Both the position numbers and the translations under genes were made by a program. This document shows, one piece after another, positions 1-10,142 of a stretch of DNA of 64,000 bases. Source of the stretch: Epiperipatus broadwayi (taxonomy: Eukaryota; Onychophora; Udeonychophora; Euonychophora; Peripatidae). Below the pieces are notes generated by a model. It made no database searches. It was not told the DNA's origin and saw nothing but the letters and a program-made list of their open reading frames with translations. The stretch covers positions 2,688,204-2,752,203 of the forward strand of contig JAQFVV010006352.1 in the NCBI GenBank assembly GCA_028023455.1, read 5' to 3'. Position 1 is the first letter of the stretch, and every line of letters begins with the position of its first letter.

Positions 1-899
1 AATAAGTGGGTGGCGCATTTTTATAGGTACCACAATTCGCCATTGATCAGTAGAGGTATTGACGCAATATTGCAAAACCTTTTTTTTTACTGCATATCGT
101 TTCCATTGTTCTCCCGCCGGGTCAGCTCCCTGGTTCAGTCCCCTTTTCTGCTTTTCAATTTTTTTTAACACTTGCTTACAGTATGCATCCTCTATCTGAT
201 GCTCTTCTAGCTGGTATAGACTGGTTTCAACATCTTCTGCACTGCTTAGACATGCAGCCGCAATGCACACATTATCTGCACACAAATGTTGTTGTTCCAA
301 CTTAATAGGGTTCCGGCTCAATGCATCTGCAACTACATTGTCTGACCCTTTACAATATTGGACTGTATAATCGAATTCCTGAAGCAACAAACTCCACCTC
401 ACCAAACGGCTATTGGTTAAGTAACTGTGGTTCAGGAACTCTAAACTTTTATGGTCCGAAATAACGATCACTTGTGATCCAAGGAGAAATTGGCGAAATT
501 TTTGAAATGCCCATATAACTGCCAGAGCCTCCTTCTCTGTCACAGTATAATTCAGCTCTGGACCTTTCAATAATCGGCTAATAAAATATAAAACTCTCGG
601 CTGATTATCTTCATGAACTTGGAACAGGGTAGCTCCCAGGCCATAACCGCTGCTATCCGTCTGAAGATAAAATGACTGATTAAAGTCTGGGTAAGTTAAC
701 ATTACTTGCTCCAGAAACTTCTTCTTAATTGATCCAAAGTTCTCTTCTTGTTCGCTACTCCATTTCCACGGTGCATCTTTTCGTATTAATTGAAGTAAGG
801 GTTCCATATCAAGGGCGAAATCCTTATAAAATTTATTATAAAAGTTACAAAGCCCAAGGAAAGATCTAATTTGCTTCTTTGTTTTGGGCCTTGGGAACT
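1..899 (-). pseudogene. Element A pol, 3' part: RT thumb, RNase H, start of integrase linker (partial)
   Basis: This is the downstream half of a Ty3/gypsy polymerase, in a different frame from the RT part. It stays open from about 899 to the window start, so it is cut by the window. The frame begins with the RT thumb signature FLGLCNFYNKF. RNase H follows, and its four acidic residues can be seen in LQTDSSGYGLG, TEKEALAVIW, VISDHKSLEFL and NVVADALSR. It ends in a linker with WRIVVP just before where the zinc-binding part of integrase would begin. RNase H degrades the RNA of the RNA:DNA hybrid during reverse transcription. Compared with the upstream frame there is one extra base near 897-900, so RT and RNase H are not joined in this copy. 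I call it a pseudogene for that reason; a sequencing error is an alternative. The domain call is firm. Confidence 0.85.
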
Positions 900-2197
900 A
901 ACTCTTGAATAGCCTGTATCTTTTCGTACTGGGGTCTAATGCCCTGTTTGTTGACGATGTGGCCCAAAAATTTTACCTCCTCTGCTACCAAGGTACTCTT
1001 CTTTATGTTAATTTTTATTCCCTTTTCTTTAAACTCTTTAAAAAAAAGTCGTAAATGTTGGATATGTTCTTCCAAATTCTTCGATGCAATGACCACGTCA
1101 TCAACATACATTGTTACAACTTGCTTAATCTCATCCGACAACACTTTATCTAGACACTTCATTAGGCCAGAACCACTGTTTTTCAACCCGAAGGGCATCC
1201 TGTTAAATTGATACGAATATCCATTGTACCGGAATGCCGTATATCTTCTGTCTTCAGGATGCAACTTGATTTGCCAGTAGCTGGCTGTAAGGTCAAGGGT
1301 GGTAAAGATATTTTTCCCTCGAAATTTTATTAATAACTCATAAATCGGAGGTGGTATATTACGATCTGGCACTGTTATTCTATTCAGTTGACGTGCATCC
1401 AAGCATAAACGGGCAGTACCATCTTTTTTTTTTACGACTACTAGTGGATTGTTGAAAGGGGATGAACATTTAGAAATGATTCCCCATTTTAGCATTTCTG
1501 TCAGTTGCTTCTCCACTTCTGGTTTATATTGATAGGGTACAGGATATGACCGGGACTGGTATGGTTGCTCATCTGTCACTTTTATTCGATGTTCATACCC
1601 ATGAATAATCCCTGGTACTTCTGAGAAAATAACTTGATATTCTCTCAGGAGCCTTTCTATCTGATGTTGCTTTTCTTTGATTAGTGAAGATTCTTGAATC
1701 TTTGATTCAATTATTTGCCATGGTGGATCTTTCTGAACACAACCCATTTCCATTGAATGATGTGCCTCCCGCAGTGTAAAGGGTATGACCTCATCTCCAC
1801 ACATGACTTGACACTTCTGAAAGTCCAACACGCAATGAATTCGGTGCATTATATCTGCTCCCACCAAAGCTTCATGTATTAGACCCTTCATTATTAAAAA
1901 GGCATGATTAAGATGGATTTTTCCTATCCACATTTGAATCCATATCTGTTTGGATTCCACGCGAGCTTTCCTATTATTGGCCAATGTAACTTGAGATGCC
2001 TTGAGTGGTAGGGTTCGAAGGTCAGGATTTAACAATTTCATCTGGTTATATAACTCTTCAGAGATCACAGATACCTGACTCCCTGAATCCAACAGAGTTT
2101 CAACAATAATACCCCCCAGCATTATTTTAATTTTAGGGCATTGCTGCATATTATATTGAGGAACTTTCTCTTCCCAATCACAAATCACATTAGCCAT
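866..2197 (-). pseudogene. Element A pol, 5' part: aspartic protease and reverse transcriptase
   Basis: The open frame has 443 codons from the first ATG, but it is probably entered by frameshifting from gag, because it stays open back to 2293. The protease lies near residues 30-140, with the active-site triplet DSG at 37-39 in LLDSGSQVSVIS. Reverse transcriptase runs from about residue 185 to the end, with the catalytic YVDD at about 364-367, MPFGLKNS before it and KFLGHIV after it. This protease-RT-RNase H order fits Ty3/gypsy elements, which copy their RNA into DNA in cytoplasmic particles. The frame ends at 866 only because of a one-base shift near 897-900; the RT thumb and RNase H continue in another frame. 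It lies on the minus strand directly behind gag. A second line of damage was not seen. Confidence 0.9.
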
Positions 2198-2229
2198 TGA
2201 GTATTTTCTATTACTTATCTCTTGATTCC

Positions 2230-2290
2230 TCGGCTGAATATTAGGACCCCTGGGCGAGGAATCATTTATCGAGGTCCTTTCCTGTTTAAC
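2230..2290 (-). promoter_or_regulatory. Predicted -1 ribosomal frameshift signal at the gag-pol junction
   Basis: The heptamer GTTAAAC at 2290-2284 is set as G TTA AAC in the gag frame. After a -1 slip it reads GTT AAA in the pol frame. The pol frame is closed by TGA at 2296-2294, and gag stops at 2268-2266. The two frames therefore overlap by only about 28 nt, and that overlap contains the heptamer. Five bases further on, AGGACC can pair with GGTCCT (stem 1). GATTCCTCG in its loop can pair with CGAGGAATC beyond stem 1 (stem 2, 9 bp, perfect). This is the layout of an H-type pseudoknot, with the gag stop codon in the first loop. GUUAAAC is a known slippery heptamer in arteriviruses. Function is inferred from arrangement only. 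Confidence 0.75.
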
Positions 2291-4131
2291 TCTTCATAAT
2301 TTAGTCTTTTGGGATCCGTTTCTTGTCCCATTTTTGGATGTTTGTTAGGCCAGACATCATCATGGCGGTTTCCCTCTTGTTCCTTTCTCTGCGGTTCAGT
2401 AGTTGTACGCACACTTCTTTGCAGGTTATCATCACTGTTTGTTCTCCTTATAACCCGGGTTTGGTAAGGGCTCTGCACGTTGCCTGTCGAATATCGTCTT
2501 TGCCTTTTCCATGGTGGTGTCTGATTTCTCTGGTGCTGATACCATGATGGTGGGTTGTTGTTGCTATATTGCCGAGGAGGCATTTTCCTTTTATATCTGA
2601 TGGTTCCTATGTTAGGCCCATCATCTCTTCTATAGGGAGGTTTATTTTGTGATTGCTTTGCTCCTCCTTCTTTGGTCGCTGAGGTACCGCAGCTATCATA
2701 GGCTGTTAATAGTTCAGCAACCTGCTCGATGGATCGACGATCAGTTCCAATTAGCATTCTTTCTACGTAATTTGGAAAACTGTGTCGTATTAATCTAATG
2801 ATCTGGAGTTCAGACAGAGGATCAGACATCAAGGCTCTCAACCTGGCCACCTGTCTTCTAAAGAATGGTGTATAAAGCTCTCCAGGAGGACATTTCTCCT
2901 GGGACACCTTATATTTAATCCCCTCCTGACACTCATCGCTCCAGTAACAATTCATTAGCGCCCCTTTAAATTCGTCAAAACTTGTAGGTTGGGCAAACAG
3001 TGAATCCCACCATGCCTGTGCTGTACCTTGGAGATGGCTACATGCGATTGCCATTTTTGCCTCTTCTGATAATACGTTAATAGTAAAATATCTCTCCAAA
3101 CTTTTTATATATTCTATCGGTGCTTCATTGCAGCTCCCAGAGAAAGTTCTAATTTTTAGGAATTGGTTTACAATTCCAGGTATTTGGTTGGTTGGAGGGA
3201 CTTCATGACTAGCTTGGCAATTTTCCTTTTGGCTTTCTTTTGGGATTGTTTCTGCCTCCTTTTGTCTAGGCAATATATTGCTATCTTTTATTTCCATCTT
3301 TCTCATCTGGGTGGTCAATATATCCACCTTCTCCTGCATGGATTCTTGAATTTTTATTATCTTTGTATCCATGGTCTCACATATTTGGGTCATTTTGATG
3401 TCTTGCTCTATTAGTGAGCCTTTAACTTCATTCATGACATCTTCTTTTATTTTCAATATTTGATCATTTACTTGCCTAATTATTTGTTCAAACTTTTCAT
3501 TCTGATTTTCCACTGCTTCCATAATTTGTTTTTCTATTCTTTGGTTTGCTTCTATTGCTTGCTTGTTATCTTCTTCTCTTTGCTTATCTCTTTTTTGGTT
3601 ATCTTCTTCTCTCTGTTTATCTCTTTTTTGGTTATCTTCTTCTCTTTGTTTATCTCTTTTTTGGTTATCTTCTTCTCTTTGTTTATCTCTTTTTTGGTTA
3701 TCTTCTTCTCTTTGTTTATCTCTTTTTTGGTTATCTTCTTCTCTTTGTTTGATATCATCTTCTCTTTGTTTATCTCTTTTTTGGTTATCTTCTTCTCTTT
3801 GTTTGATATCATCTTCTCTTTGTTTATCTCTTTTTTGGTTATCTTCTTCTCTTTGTTTGATATCATCTTCTCTTTGTTTATCTCTTTTTTGGTTATCTTC
3901 TTCTCTTTGTTTATCTCTTTTTTGGTTATCTTCTCTTTGTTTGATATCTTCTTCTCTTTGTTTGTCTCTTTTTTGGTTATCTTCTTCTCTTTGTTTATGG
4001 TCTGCTTTTATAATTTCCAATAACTGGGCTAATGTAGACGTCTCCCCTGTTTTCTCTGATTCCTCATCTGCTTTAGCTTCTTGTTTATCTTCTTTCTCAG
4101 GAGGATCCTCTATGCTTTCTGTATTCATCAT
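2266..4131 (-). CDS. Element A Gag with in-frame repeat array
   Basis: The 621-codon structural protein of a Ty3/gypsy element would assemble the particle that packages the RNA. Residues 1-45 are acidic. Residues about 46-190 are a charged array of 11-residue units of the type QREEDNQKRDK, likely a long coiled coil or disordered rod. A second helical stretch follows. The capsid-like part, about 322-480, starts FLKIRTFSG and contains AWWDSLF and QFFRRQVA-like motifs shared with the gags at 10.6 kb and 57.4 kb. The tail from about 490 is rich in R, K, Q and N and may bind RNA; I see no CCHC knuckle. The ATG at 4131 is the first in frame after the leader. The frame is intact, unlike pol. Confidence 0.85.
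   Translation of the reverse strand: MMNTESIEDPPEKEDKQEAKADEESEKTGETSTLAQLLEIIKADHKQREEDNQKRDKQREEDIKQREDNQKRDKQREEDNQKRDKQREDDIKQREEDNQKRDKQREDDIKQREEDNQKRDKQREDDIKQREEDNQKRDKQREEDNQKRDKQREEDNQKRDKQREEDNQKRDKQREEDNQKRDKQREEDNKQAIEANQRIEKQIMEAVENQNEKFEQIIRQVNDQILKIKEDVMNEVKGSLIEQDIKMTQICETMDTKIIKIQESMQEKVDILTTQMRKMEIKDSNILPRQKEAETIPKESQKENCQASHEVPPTNQIPGIVNQFLKIRTFSGSCNEAPIEYIKSLERYFTINVLSEEAKMAIACSHLQGTAQAWWDSLFAQPTSFDEFKGALMNCYWSDECQEGIKYKVSQEKCPPGELYTPFFRRQVARLRALMSDPLSELQIIRLIRHSFPNYVERMLIGTDRRSIEQVAELLTAYDSCGTSATKEGGAKQSQNKPPYRRDDGPNIGTIRYKRKMPPRQYSNNNPPSWYQHQRNQTPPWKRQRRYSTGNVQSPYQTRVIRRTNSDDNLQRSVRTTTEPQRKEQEGNRHDDVWPNKHPKMGQETDPKRLNYEELNRKGPR
3552..3996 (-). repeat. 33-bp in-frame tandem array inside gag of element A
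   Basis: About a dozen units encode QREEDNQKRDK, with occasional 21- to 24-bp variants ending in DIKQRE. All unit lengths are multiples of three, so expansion or contraction keeps the gag frame. The opposite strand carries long open frames for the same reason; these are artefacts of the repeat. Unit-to-unit identity is very high, which suggests recent slippage or unequal exchange. Confidence 0.9.
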
Positions 4132-4522
4132 TTTTTTTTATTTTGATCTGGTTTTCATCAATATTTTATTCTAGTTTAGTGGTATTTTTTTAATTTCAAC
4201 TTTAATAAGCTTCTCTCTCCATCCACACCATGACCTTACTCCATCTTCTTTGAAATGCCTGTTTCATTCTTTATGCCATTCATTTTGTGTTGTTTCTTTT
4301 AAACTTTTATTTTTCCATCCTTCCTGAACAAATTACATCACTACATCATATGCACTGTTCATATCACAGAATCGTGATCTGCTTATGCCTATGAGTAGGC
4401 TAGCTAGATCGGACCTCACAGTAGGGTGGCAAATTAACCGGCCTATGAGTTGTTAGCCAGATAAGGCCTCACAGTAAGATGACAAATTAACTGGTGCCTA
4501 TGGTTAGGCCAGCTGGATAAGG
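4132..4522 (-). other. Element A 5' leader with three 53-56 bp repeats
   Basis: This untranslated leader lies between the PBS and the gag start. The motif CTGTGAGG with its following bases occurs at 4530-4523, 4474-4467 and 4421-4414, giving three diverged units of 53-56 bp. Each unit starts with the second half of the PBS region. The rest, down to 4132, shows no reading frame and no recognisable signal. Confidence 0.6.
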
Positions 4523-4540
4523 CCTCACAGTTGGACGCCA
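4523..4540 (-). other. Element A primer-binding site (tRNA-Lys type, diverged)
   Basis: The minus strand reads TGGCGTCCAACTGTGAGG two bases inside the probable LTR edge, which ends TTACA at 4543. It resembles the site complementary to the 3' end of tRNA-Lys(CTT), TGGCGCCCAACGTGGGG, with several differences including an inserted base. The site in element B matches that tRNA better and supports the assignment. Confidence 0.6.
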
Positions 4541-4949
4541 AATGTAACCGGACCCGCATACAACCCTTTTATTACATCAGTTGTAACAATTTTCTGATGA
4601 GCATGCTGCAGGAAGGAACTATCAATTGATATTCTTAATGCAGATGTTAATGCCCCCTACAACAATATTTCCTGCTCATCAGAGGATGTAGTACATAGAG
4701 ACTGGAAACATCTAAATATTTCTATGTTTGGTTTCCCAAAAAGCAGCCATTAGAGTTCCATCTCACTACAACCTGACTGGCCTAGGTCAAGTTATGTCAG
4801 ACGTAGCTCAGAGAACATGAGATTCTCATGAACCAGTGCTATAATTGGTGAGTGATGCAATAAAACAAAACAAAACTGGACAACTGGATAACCAATTTAA
4901 TTTTTAGTAACAAAAAAAATTTATTAAATAACAATTAATTTGCAATTTC

Positions 4950-5480
4950 AACAATAGTTCATTAATTCCTCTATGAGAAGAAGCTTGGAAATATTCTAAT
5001 TCAATAATAGTTCATTTTGAATTCATTTATGGGAAGAAGCTTGTGAATATTCTAATTCAACAATAGTTCATTAATTCCTTTATGAGAAGAAGCTTGGAAA
5101 TATTCTAATTCAACAATAGTTCATTTTGAATTCATTTAATAGTTCATTTTGAATTCATTTATGGGAAGAAGCTTGTGAATATTCTAATTCAACAATAGTT
5201 CATTAATTCCTTTATGAGAAGAAGCTTGGAAATATTCTAATTCAACAATAGTTCATTTCGAATTCATTTAGGGAAAAACTGGAAATATTCTAATTCAACA
5301 ATAGTTCATTTTGAATTCATTTATGAGAAGAAGCTTGGAAATATTCTAATTCAACAATAGTTTATTTTGATATTCATTTATGAGAAGAAGCTTGGAAATA
5401 TTCTAATTCAACAATAATTCATTTTAATTCATTTAAAAAAAATATTCATTTTTGTATTCCTTTATGAGAAGAAGCTTGGT
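4950..5480. repeat. Tandem array 1, about 57-70 bp units
   Basis: Imperfect units share GAGAAGAAGCTTGG, then AATATTCTAATTCAACAATAG, TTCATT and GAATTCATTTA. Unit length varies because the second half is sometimes doubled or shortened. There is no coding potential. Confidence 0.85.
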
Positions 5481-5559
5481 AGCAGTTAAGCATTTATGAT
5501 TTATATAACATTTCATTATCTTATGAATTATTACTGATTGGTAAACATTTAAACTCAGC

Positions 5560-6300
5560 AATTCTTGGTTTGTGGAGTATTCATCATTTGGTAATTAAAG
5601 CATTTATAATTTAGTCAAATATAAGAGTATATTCACACATATAAGCTCTGTTTGGCTTGTGGATCATTTGTCATTTAGTAATTGAAGCATTTACAATTTA
5701 GTCAAATATAAAAGTATTTTCATACACATAAACTCTGTTTGACTTGTGGAGTATTTATCATTTAGTAATTGGAGCATTTACAATTTAATCAAATATAAAA
5801 GTATATTCATACACATAAACTCTGTTTGGCTTGTGGAGCATTTATCATTTATATTAGCATTTCAATTTAGCCAAATATAAAAGTATATTCATACACATGA
5901 ACTCTGTTTGGCTTGTGGAGCATTTATCATTTAGTAATTAAGGCATTTCATAATTTAGTCAAATATAACCGAGTATATTCATACACATCAATTCTGTTTG
6001 ACTTGTGGAGCATTTATCATTTAGTAACTGGAGCATTTCCAATTTAATCAAATATAAAAGTATATTCATACACATAAATTCTGTTTGGCTTGTGGAGCAT
6101 TTATCATTTAGTGATTGGAGCATTTCCAATTTAATCAAATATAAAAGTATATTCATACACATGAATTCTGTTTGGCTTGTGGAGCATTTATCATTTAGTA
6201 ATTAAGGCATTTATAATTTAGTCAAATATAAGAGTATATTCTTACACATAAACTCTGTTTACATTGTCCAGCATAGAAGTCATATAGCAATTAAAGCATT
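5560..6300. repeat. Tandem array 2, about 90-100 bp units
   Basis: Roughly seven units share ACTCTGTTTGGCTTGTGGAG, CATTTATCATTTAGTAATT, GCATTTACAATTTAGTCAAA and TATATTCATACACAT. Chance open frames of 60-70 codons on both strands here only reflect the repeat. Confidence 0.85.
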
Positions 6301-6360
6301 TCTAATCCATATAGTAAATACGTTCAAATATTTTTATAAATAAATTTGCGTATAACTATT

Positions 6361-6690
6361 TCATAACTTCACTTTATAACGTATGATAAACATGTTTTAA
6401 TATTTTATAAAACAAATTCTATGTAATTATTTCATAACTTCACTTTATAACGTATGATAAAGATGTTTTAATATTTTATAAAACAAATTCTATGTAATTA
6501 TTTCATAACTTCACTTTATAACGTATGATAAAGATGTTTTAATATTTTATAAAACAAATTCTATGTAATTATTTCATAACTTCACTTTATAACGTATGAT
6601 AAAGATGTTTTAATATTTTATAAAACAAATTCTATGTAATTATTTCATAACTTCACTTTATAACTCATGATAAAGATGTTTTAATATTCT
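6361..6690. repeat. Tandem array 3, 71-bp units
   Basis: TCATAACTTCACTTTATAAC recurs every 71 bp (6361, 6432, 6503 and on), giving more than four nearly identical units. Homogeneity is much higher than in the two preceding arrays, so it is the youngest of the three. Confidence 0.9.
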
Positions 6691-6719
6691 TATAACATAA
6701 TTACCTTCCAGTTTTATCA

Positions 6720-7272
6720 GTCCAGTTTATTCATAAAGAAGGCGGGTTATTTCATTTATGGAGAGTCATGGCATAGCGTGGAGAGAATGAAGCCGCTAAA
6801 TTACCCCATTGACATTATAATTCCTCTAGCAAAGTTTTCTTTTTCCATTCTCACTTTTTGTTAAAACTATATTTTAATGTGTCAAAAGAATTAAGTAATA
6901 CACTTTTTTTTTTAAACAAAAAAATTTAATATGTTCTGCCTCTCTGTGTAAGACGAGAGAGAGAAAAAAGTTCTTTTCTTCCGACAACGTGTCTAATTTT
7001 AATACTGCCTCAGTTTAACTCAAGTATCTTTTTTTTTTCTTTTTAATGATTGGATAATTAATTTCTTTTCTTTTTTTTATTGAGACAGATAAAAAAAATA
7101 AGATAACTTAACATTTTATTTAAATCCATCAATCACAAAATTAAAAATATGATTTTTCTTTTTTTTTTTAACAAATTACAGCTTTATTGCGTTCCCAATT
7201 AGATTGAATCACGCTAGACATTTTTAAATGGGGGGGGGTTCTTTTGAATATTTATATGAGAAACAGCATAAC
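6720..7272. other. Non-coding stretch between elements A and B
   Basis: The sequence is AT-rich with several poly-T runs and one G run near 7231. I see no gene. Part of it may still belong to the LTR of element A or B. Confidence 0.5.
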
Positions 7273-9782
7273 TGTTTCAATATATATATATATATGCTGG
7301 CTTCACCATTCACTGTGGACTAACTACGACTCTAAGTCCAACCACAGTAAATTTATCGTTTTCTCAAATAGTTGCCTAAATTAAAGAAGAGATTGTGTTA
7401 AAGAAAAAAGATTTAATAAAATAAAATATAGAAAGTTAAAATTATATTTGCAACTATTTTCAAAATATATGTTGGAAGAATTCGATAAGATAAAATTTCT
7501 TAATTAAATAGAATTCATTAAGAAAAGAAATTAATTAATAAAACATTTTTCTGAATTAGATAAAAGAATAAATAACAGGAAAAATTTAAAACAATGGGCA
7601 TGATTCGCTACTAATTAGCAGATTAAAAACATGATGGAAAATATGGTATAAATAAAGAACTTTTTTTGTTCTGGGTCTTATGTTTGTGGGTAACCGGTAC
7701 TGAAGGTCAGAGAGAAATCTTAAGAATTTTATTGGAAGAAATTTTGCTGAAAGATTGGACAACATAGCGAATTCTTGCTTGCTGTACTTACTTCAAGCTG
7801 CTCTCTATTCTTTCAGCATATAAATAAAAAAAATCCAGAAATGTGTTGCTCTGCAAAAATGCAGAGGTAACTTCTTTGCCTTCGCTCTCCTGATCTGTTC
7901 CTGAGGTCGGAGTCGTAATCATGTAAGCCAGCCAGAGAACAAAAGTATCTGCCCTGTACCTGTGAAAATCTGCCCTCAAAAACATGGAAAACAAATTTGA
8001 AGAACCGAGAAGACCTGCGGGAAAACATCAAATGAACTCATTTTGACCCACCCATCTAGTTACTGGTAACGTTCCCTTAAATTATTAAAATATCTTTGTA
8101 ATTTGCAATTTCAATGTATATTTATGCTTTTGTATATATATATATGTTTTTTAAATCTATGCATTCGAGTCTTGTGAAATTATATTTCATTAATTGCTTT
8201 CTTTTTTTTTTAAATACTTTAATGGGTGGTAGGGTTATTACATATAATGGTGGCGGTAATTCTTATTAATTTAATTGAAAAATGCTTTGTTTAACTTTCC
8301 GCCATTATACTCCCGTAATTAAGTTATTTATTTTATATAAATATTTATTTAGAAAGAAAAGAAAGCAAATCATAGAAAGTGCAAAACTCTATTTTAAAAT
8401 CAAGATTTAAATTGCTAAATATTCTATTATAAAACTTTCCAAACTTTAACTTAGTTTTATATATAAAAGAAGGATCCTTATCAAATGCCATTATATTTTA
8501 GTCAATGAAGGGTTACCAATTTAAAGTTATATTTTGAAGAGCATGAAATAAAACATTCGCATTTATATTTTTGTAATAAGAGAGAGTGCATTTTGACAAT
8601 ATGTATTAAAAATTATTAAATAGCATTGACTCGGAGTTGTGTTGGTTAAACTTCAACTAAATCAATAAAATATCCACCCTCTTGTTTTAGTGATCTGAAT
8701 TTTATAAAAGGGAAGTTACTATTTTTCTGCAGAGGGTTTCTTTTTTAAATTTAAAGGTTGTTGACCATATTTATATGACATCGTGCCTCGGGTGATCTAC
8801 TGGGCCACTCAGCATATATTACAGTGCTTCTTTTGCCAAGTTCACTTAGGTTAACATACCTACATTTGGATCTTCTTAAAATAAATAAAATGTTCTGGAT
8901 CTCATGTCGATCTCAGTTCCTTCAATGTATGTAACTGGACATAAGTAACAAAACTCCGATCCTGAATCCGGGTCATGTGTTTAGCAAACAGGTTCCATTT
9001 TTCTCTCTAACCTAGCTTAGAGACAGAGAGCTATCCAGTCTTGTGTTAATCTCTTGGTAACTTATGTCTCAAGCCTCACAGCCCACTATATGCTCTAGCC
9101 TTTGTGCATGGTCTTGTATATTTATATTTATTAGGAAATCTTTCTCAAAATCTCATAGAAATGTTCAATTATGGCTGGAAATTCCTGCTGGGGTCACTTT
9201 ATCATTCTTCTTAAATCATAAGTAGGGTAGTGTTTTTAAACCTGTCCAAAGTGTTTAGTTGAGTTTGACCACCTATTTATTTCTTTGTTCTCCAACCACA
9301 GTTAATGAATCAAGTCTCTCTCTCTTGATTTCTTTTATGTAACACTTTCATTGGCTGGAATATTTTAAAGATGATATTATAATGTAAAATTTTGTCTGCT
9401 CTTATCATTATGATCAATGGATCTTTCGTATATGTCTATCCAATTGCAGTGAAAGTAGCCTGCGTTCTATTAATAAAGCATTTTATGAATTCTTTTAATG
9501 TAAATAATAAGTTTTAGTTATCTTTCATTCACTATAAATAAAACCACTTAGTATTGTTTTCTTTTGTGACATATGTATATACATCTGATCATTATATATG
9601 TAAAAATTCCTTTTCGTGATCTATTCTCTCCCTGATCACTGGGTATGCATTAAGATTAAATTCTAGTGAGGTTTGGGGAGTAAGTCACTTAGTAGCAATC
9701 TAGAGGAGTAGGTGAGGTTCAAACCCCCTCTATCTGCATCTCTAGGTAAGGTTAAAGCAGCTCTACTTTTCTTACTGTTACA
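7273..9782 (+). repeat. Element B left (5') LTR
   Basis: It is about 2.5 kb and matches 12,888-15,444. Clear similarity starts at TGCTGGCTTCACCATTCACT (7295) and runs to TTACTGTTACA. The outer edge may be TGT at 7273, which would give TGT...ACA ends. It contains a 72-codon minus-strand frame (7,813-8,031) also present in the other LTR, and runs of T and TA. No gene is supported. Confidence 0.85.
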
Positions 9783-9798
9783 GTTTTTTTGTGTAATC

Positions 9799-9816
9799 TG
9801 GCACCCAACGTGGGGC
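9799..9816 (+). other. Element B primer-binding site, tRNA-Lys(CTT)
   Basis: TGGCACCCAACGTGGGGC lies 16 bases inside the LTR edge. It differs from the complement of the tRNA-Lys(CTT) 3' end (TGGCGCCCAACGTGGGGC) at one position. This marks the strand and the left interior boundary. Confidence 0.8.
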
Positions 9817-9924
9817 CTTACTGTTTAGAGATAGACCCTGAGATATAATAATAGGAATTTCATGATCAGAAAAAATTTTTTGTGTGTGTGTGTTTTTTGA
9901 AAATAAATAGAGTGAATGACAGAA

Positions 9925-10142
9925 GTTTATATATTTTTCTTTTGCACTTTCTGTGTTTGCTATCAGTTGTACAGTTTACAAGATGTGAAATCAATCAGTT
10001 TGGTTGAAAATTAAAACCAAATCAGATATTAATGTTTATATATTTTTCTTTTGCACTTTCTGTGTTTGCTATCAGTTGTACAGTTTACAAGATGTGAAAT
10101 CAATCAGTTCGGTTGAAATTTAAAACCAAATCAGATATTAAT
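9925..10142 (+). repeat. Tandem duplication of 109 bp in element B leader
   Basis: Two nearly identical copies start GTTTATATATTTTTCTTTTG at 9925 and 10034. They lie between PBS and gag, in the part of the leader where packaging signals would be expected, but no function can be read from the sequence. Confidence 0.85.

Larger units (their letters stand above)
4543..6720 (-). repeat. Probable 5' LTR of element A, outer edge unresolved
   Basis: The LTR should end at 4543 (minus-strand TTACA next to the PBS). Its start lies at a higher coordinate, but the partner LTR is outside the window, so the outer edge cannot be fixed. The stretch holds three different tandem arrays (listed separately) and no gene. 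It is also possible that the LTR is short and the arrays are unrelated satellite DNA. Confidence 0.4.

Noticed and set aside
3460-4174. Long plus-strand frames (187 and 203 codons) opposite gag of element A
   Set aside because: They are low-complexity mirror frames of the 33-bp gag array, whose unit length keeps all frames open.
4950-6690. CRISPR-like regular repeats
   Set aside because: The units are contiguous tandem repeats without unique spacers, in an animal genome.
7295-7295. Left edge of element B at TGCTGG
   Set aside because: The TA run before TGCTGG occurs in both LTRs, so it is probably part of the LTR; TGT at 7273 is preferred, though not proven.
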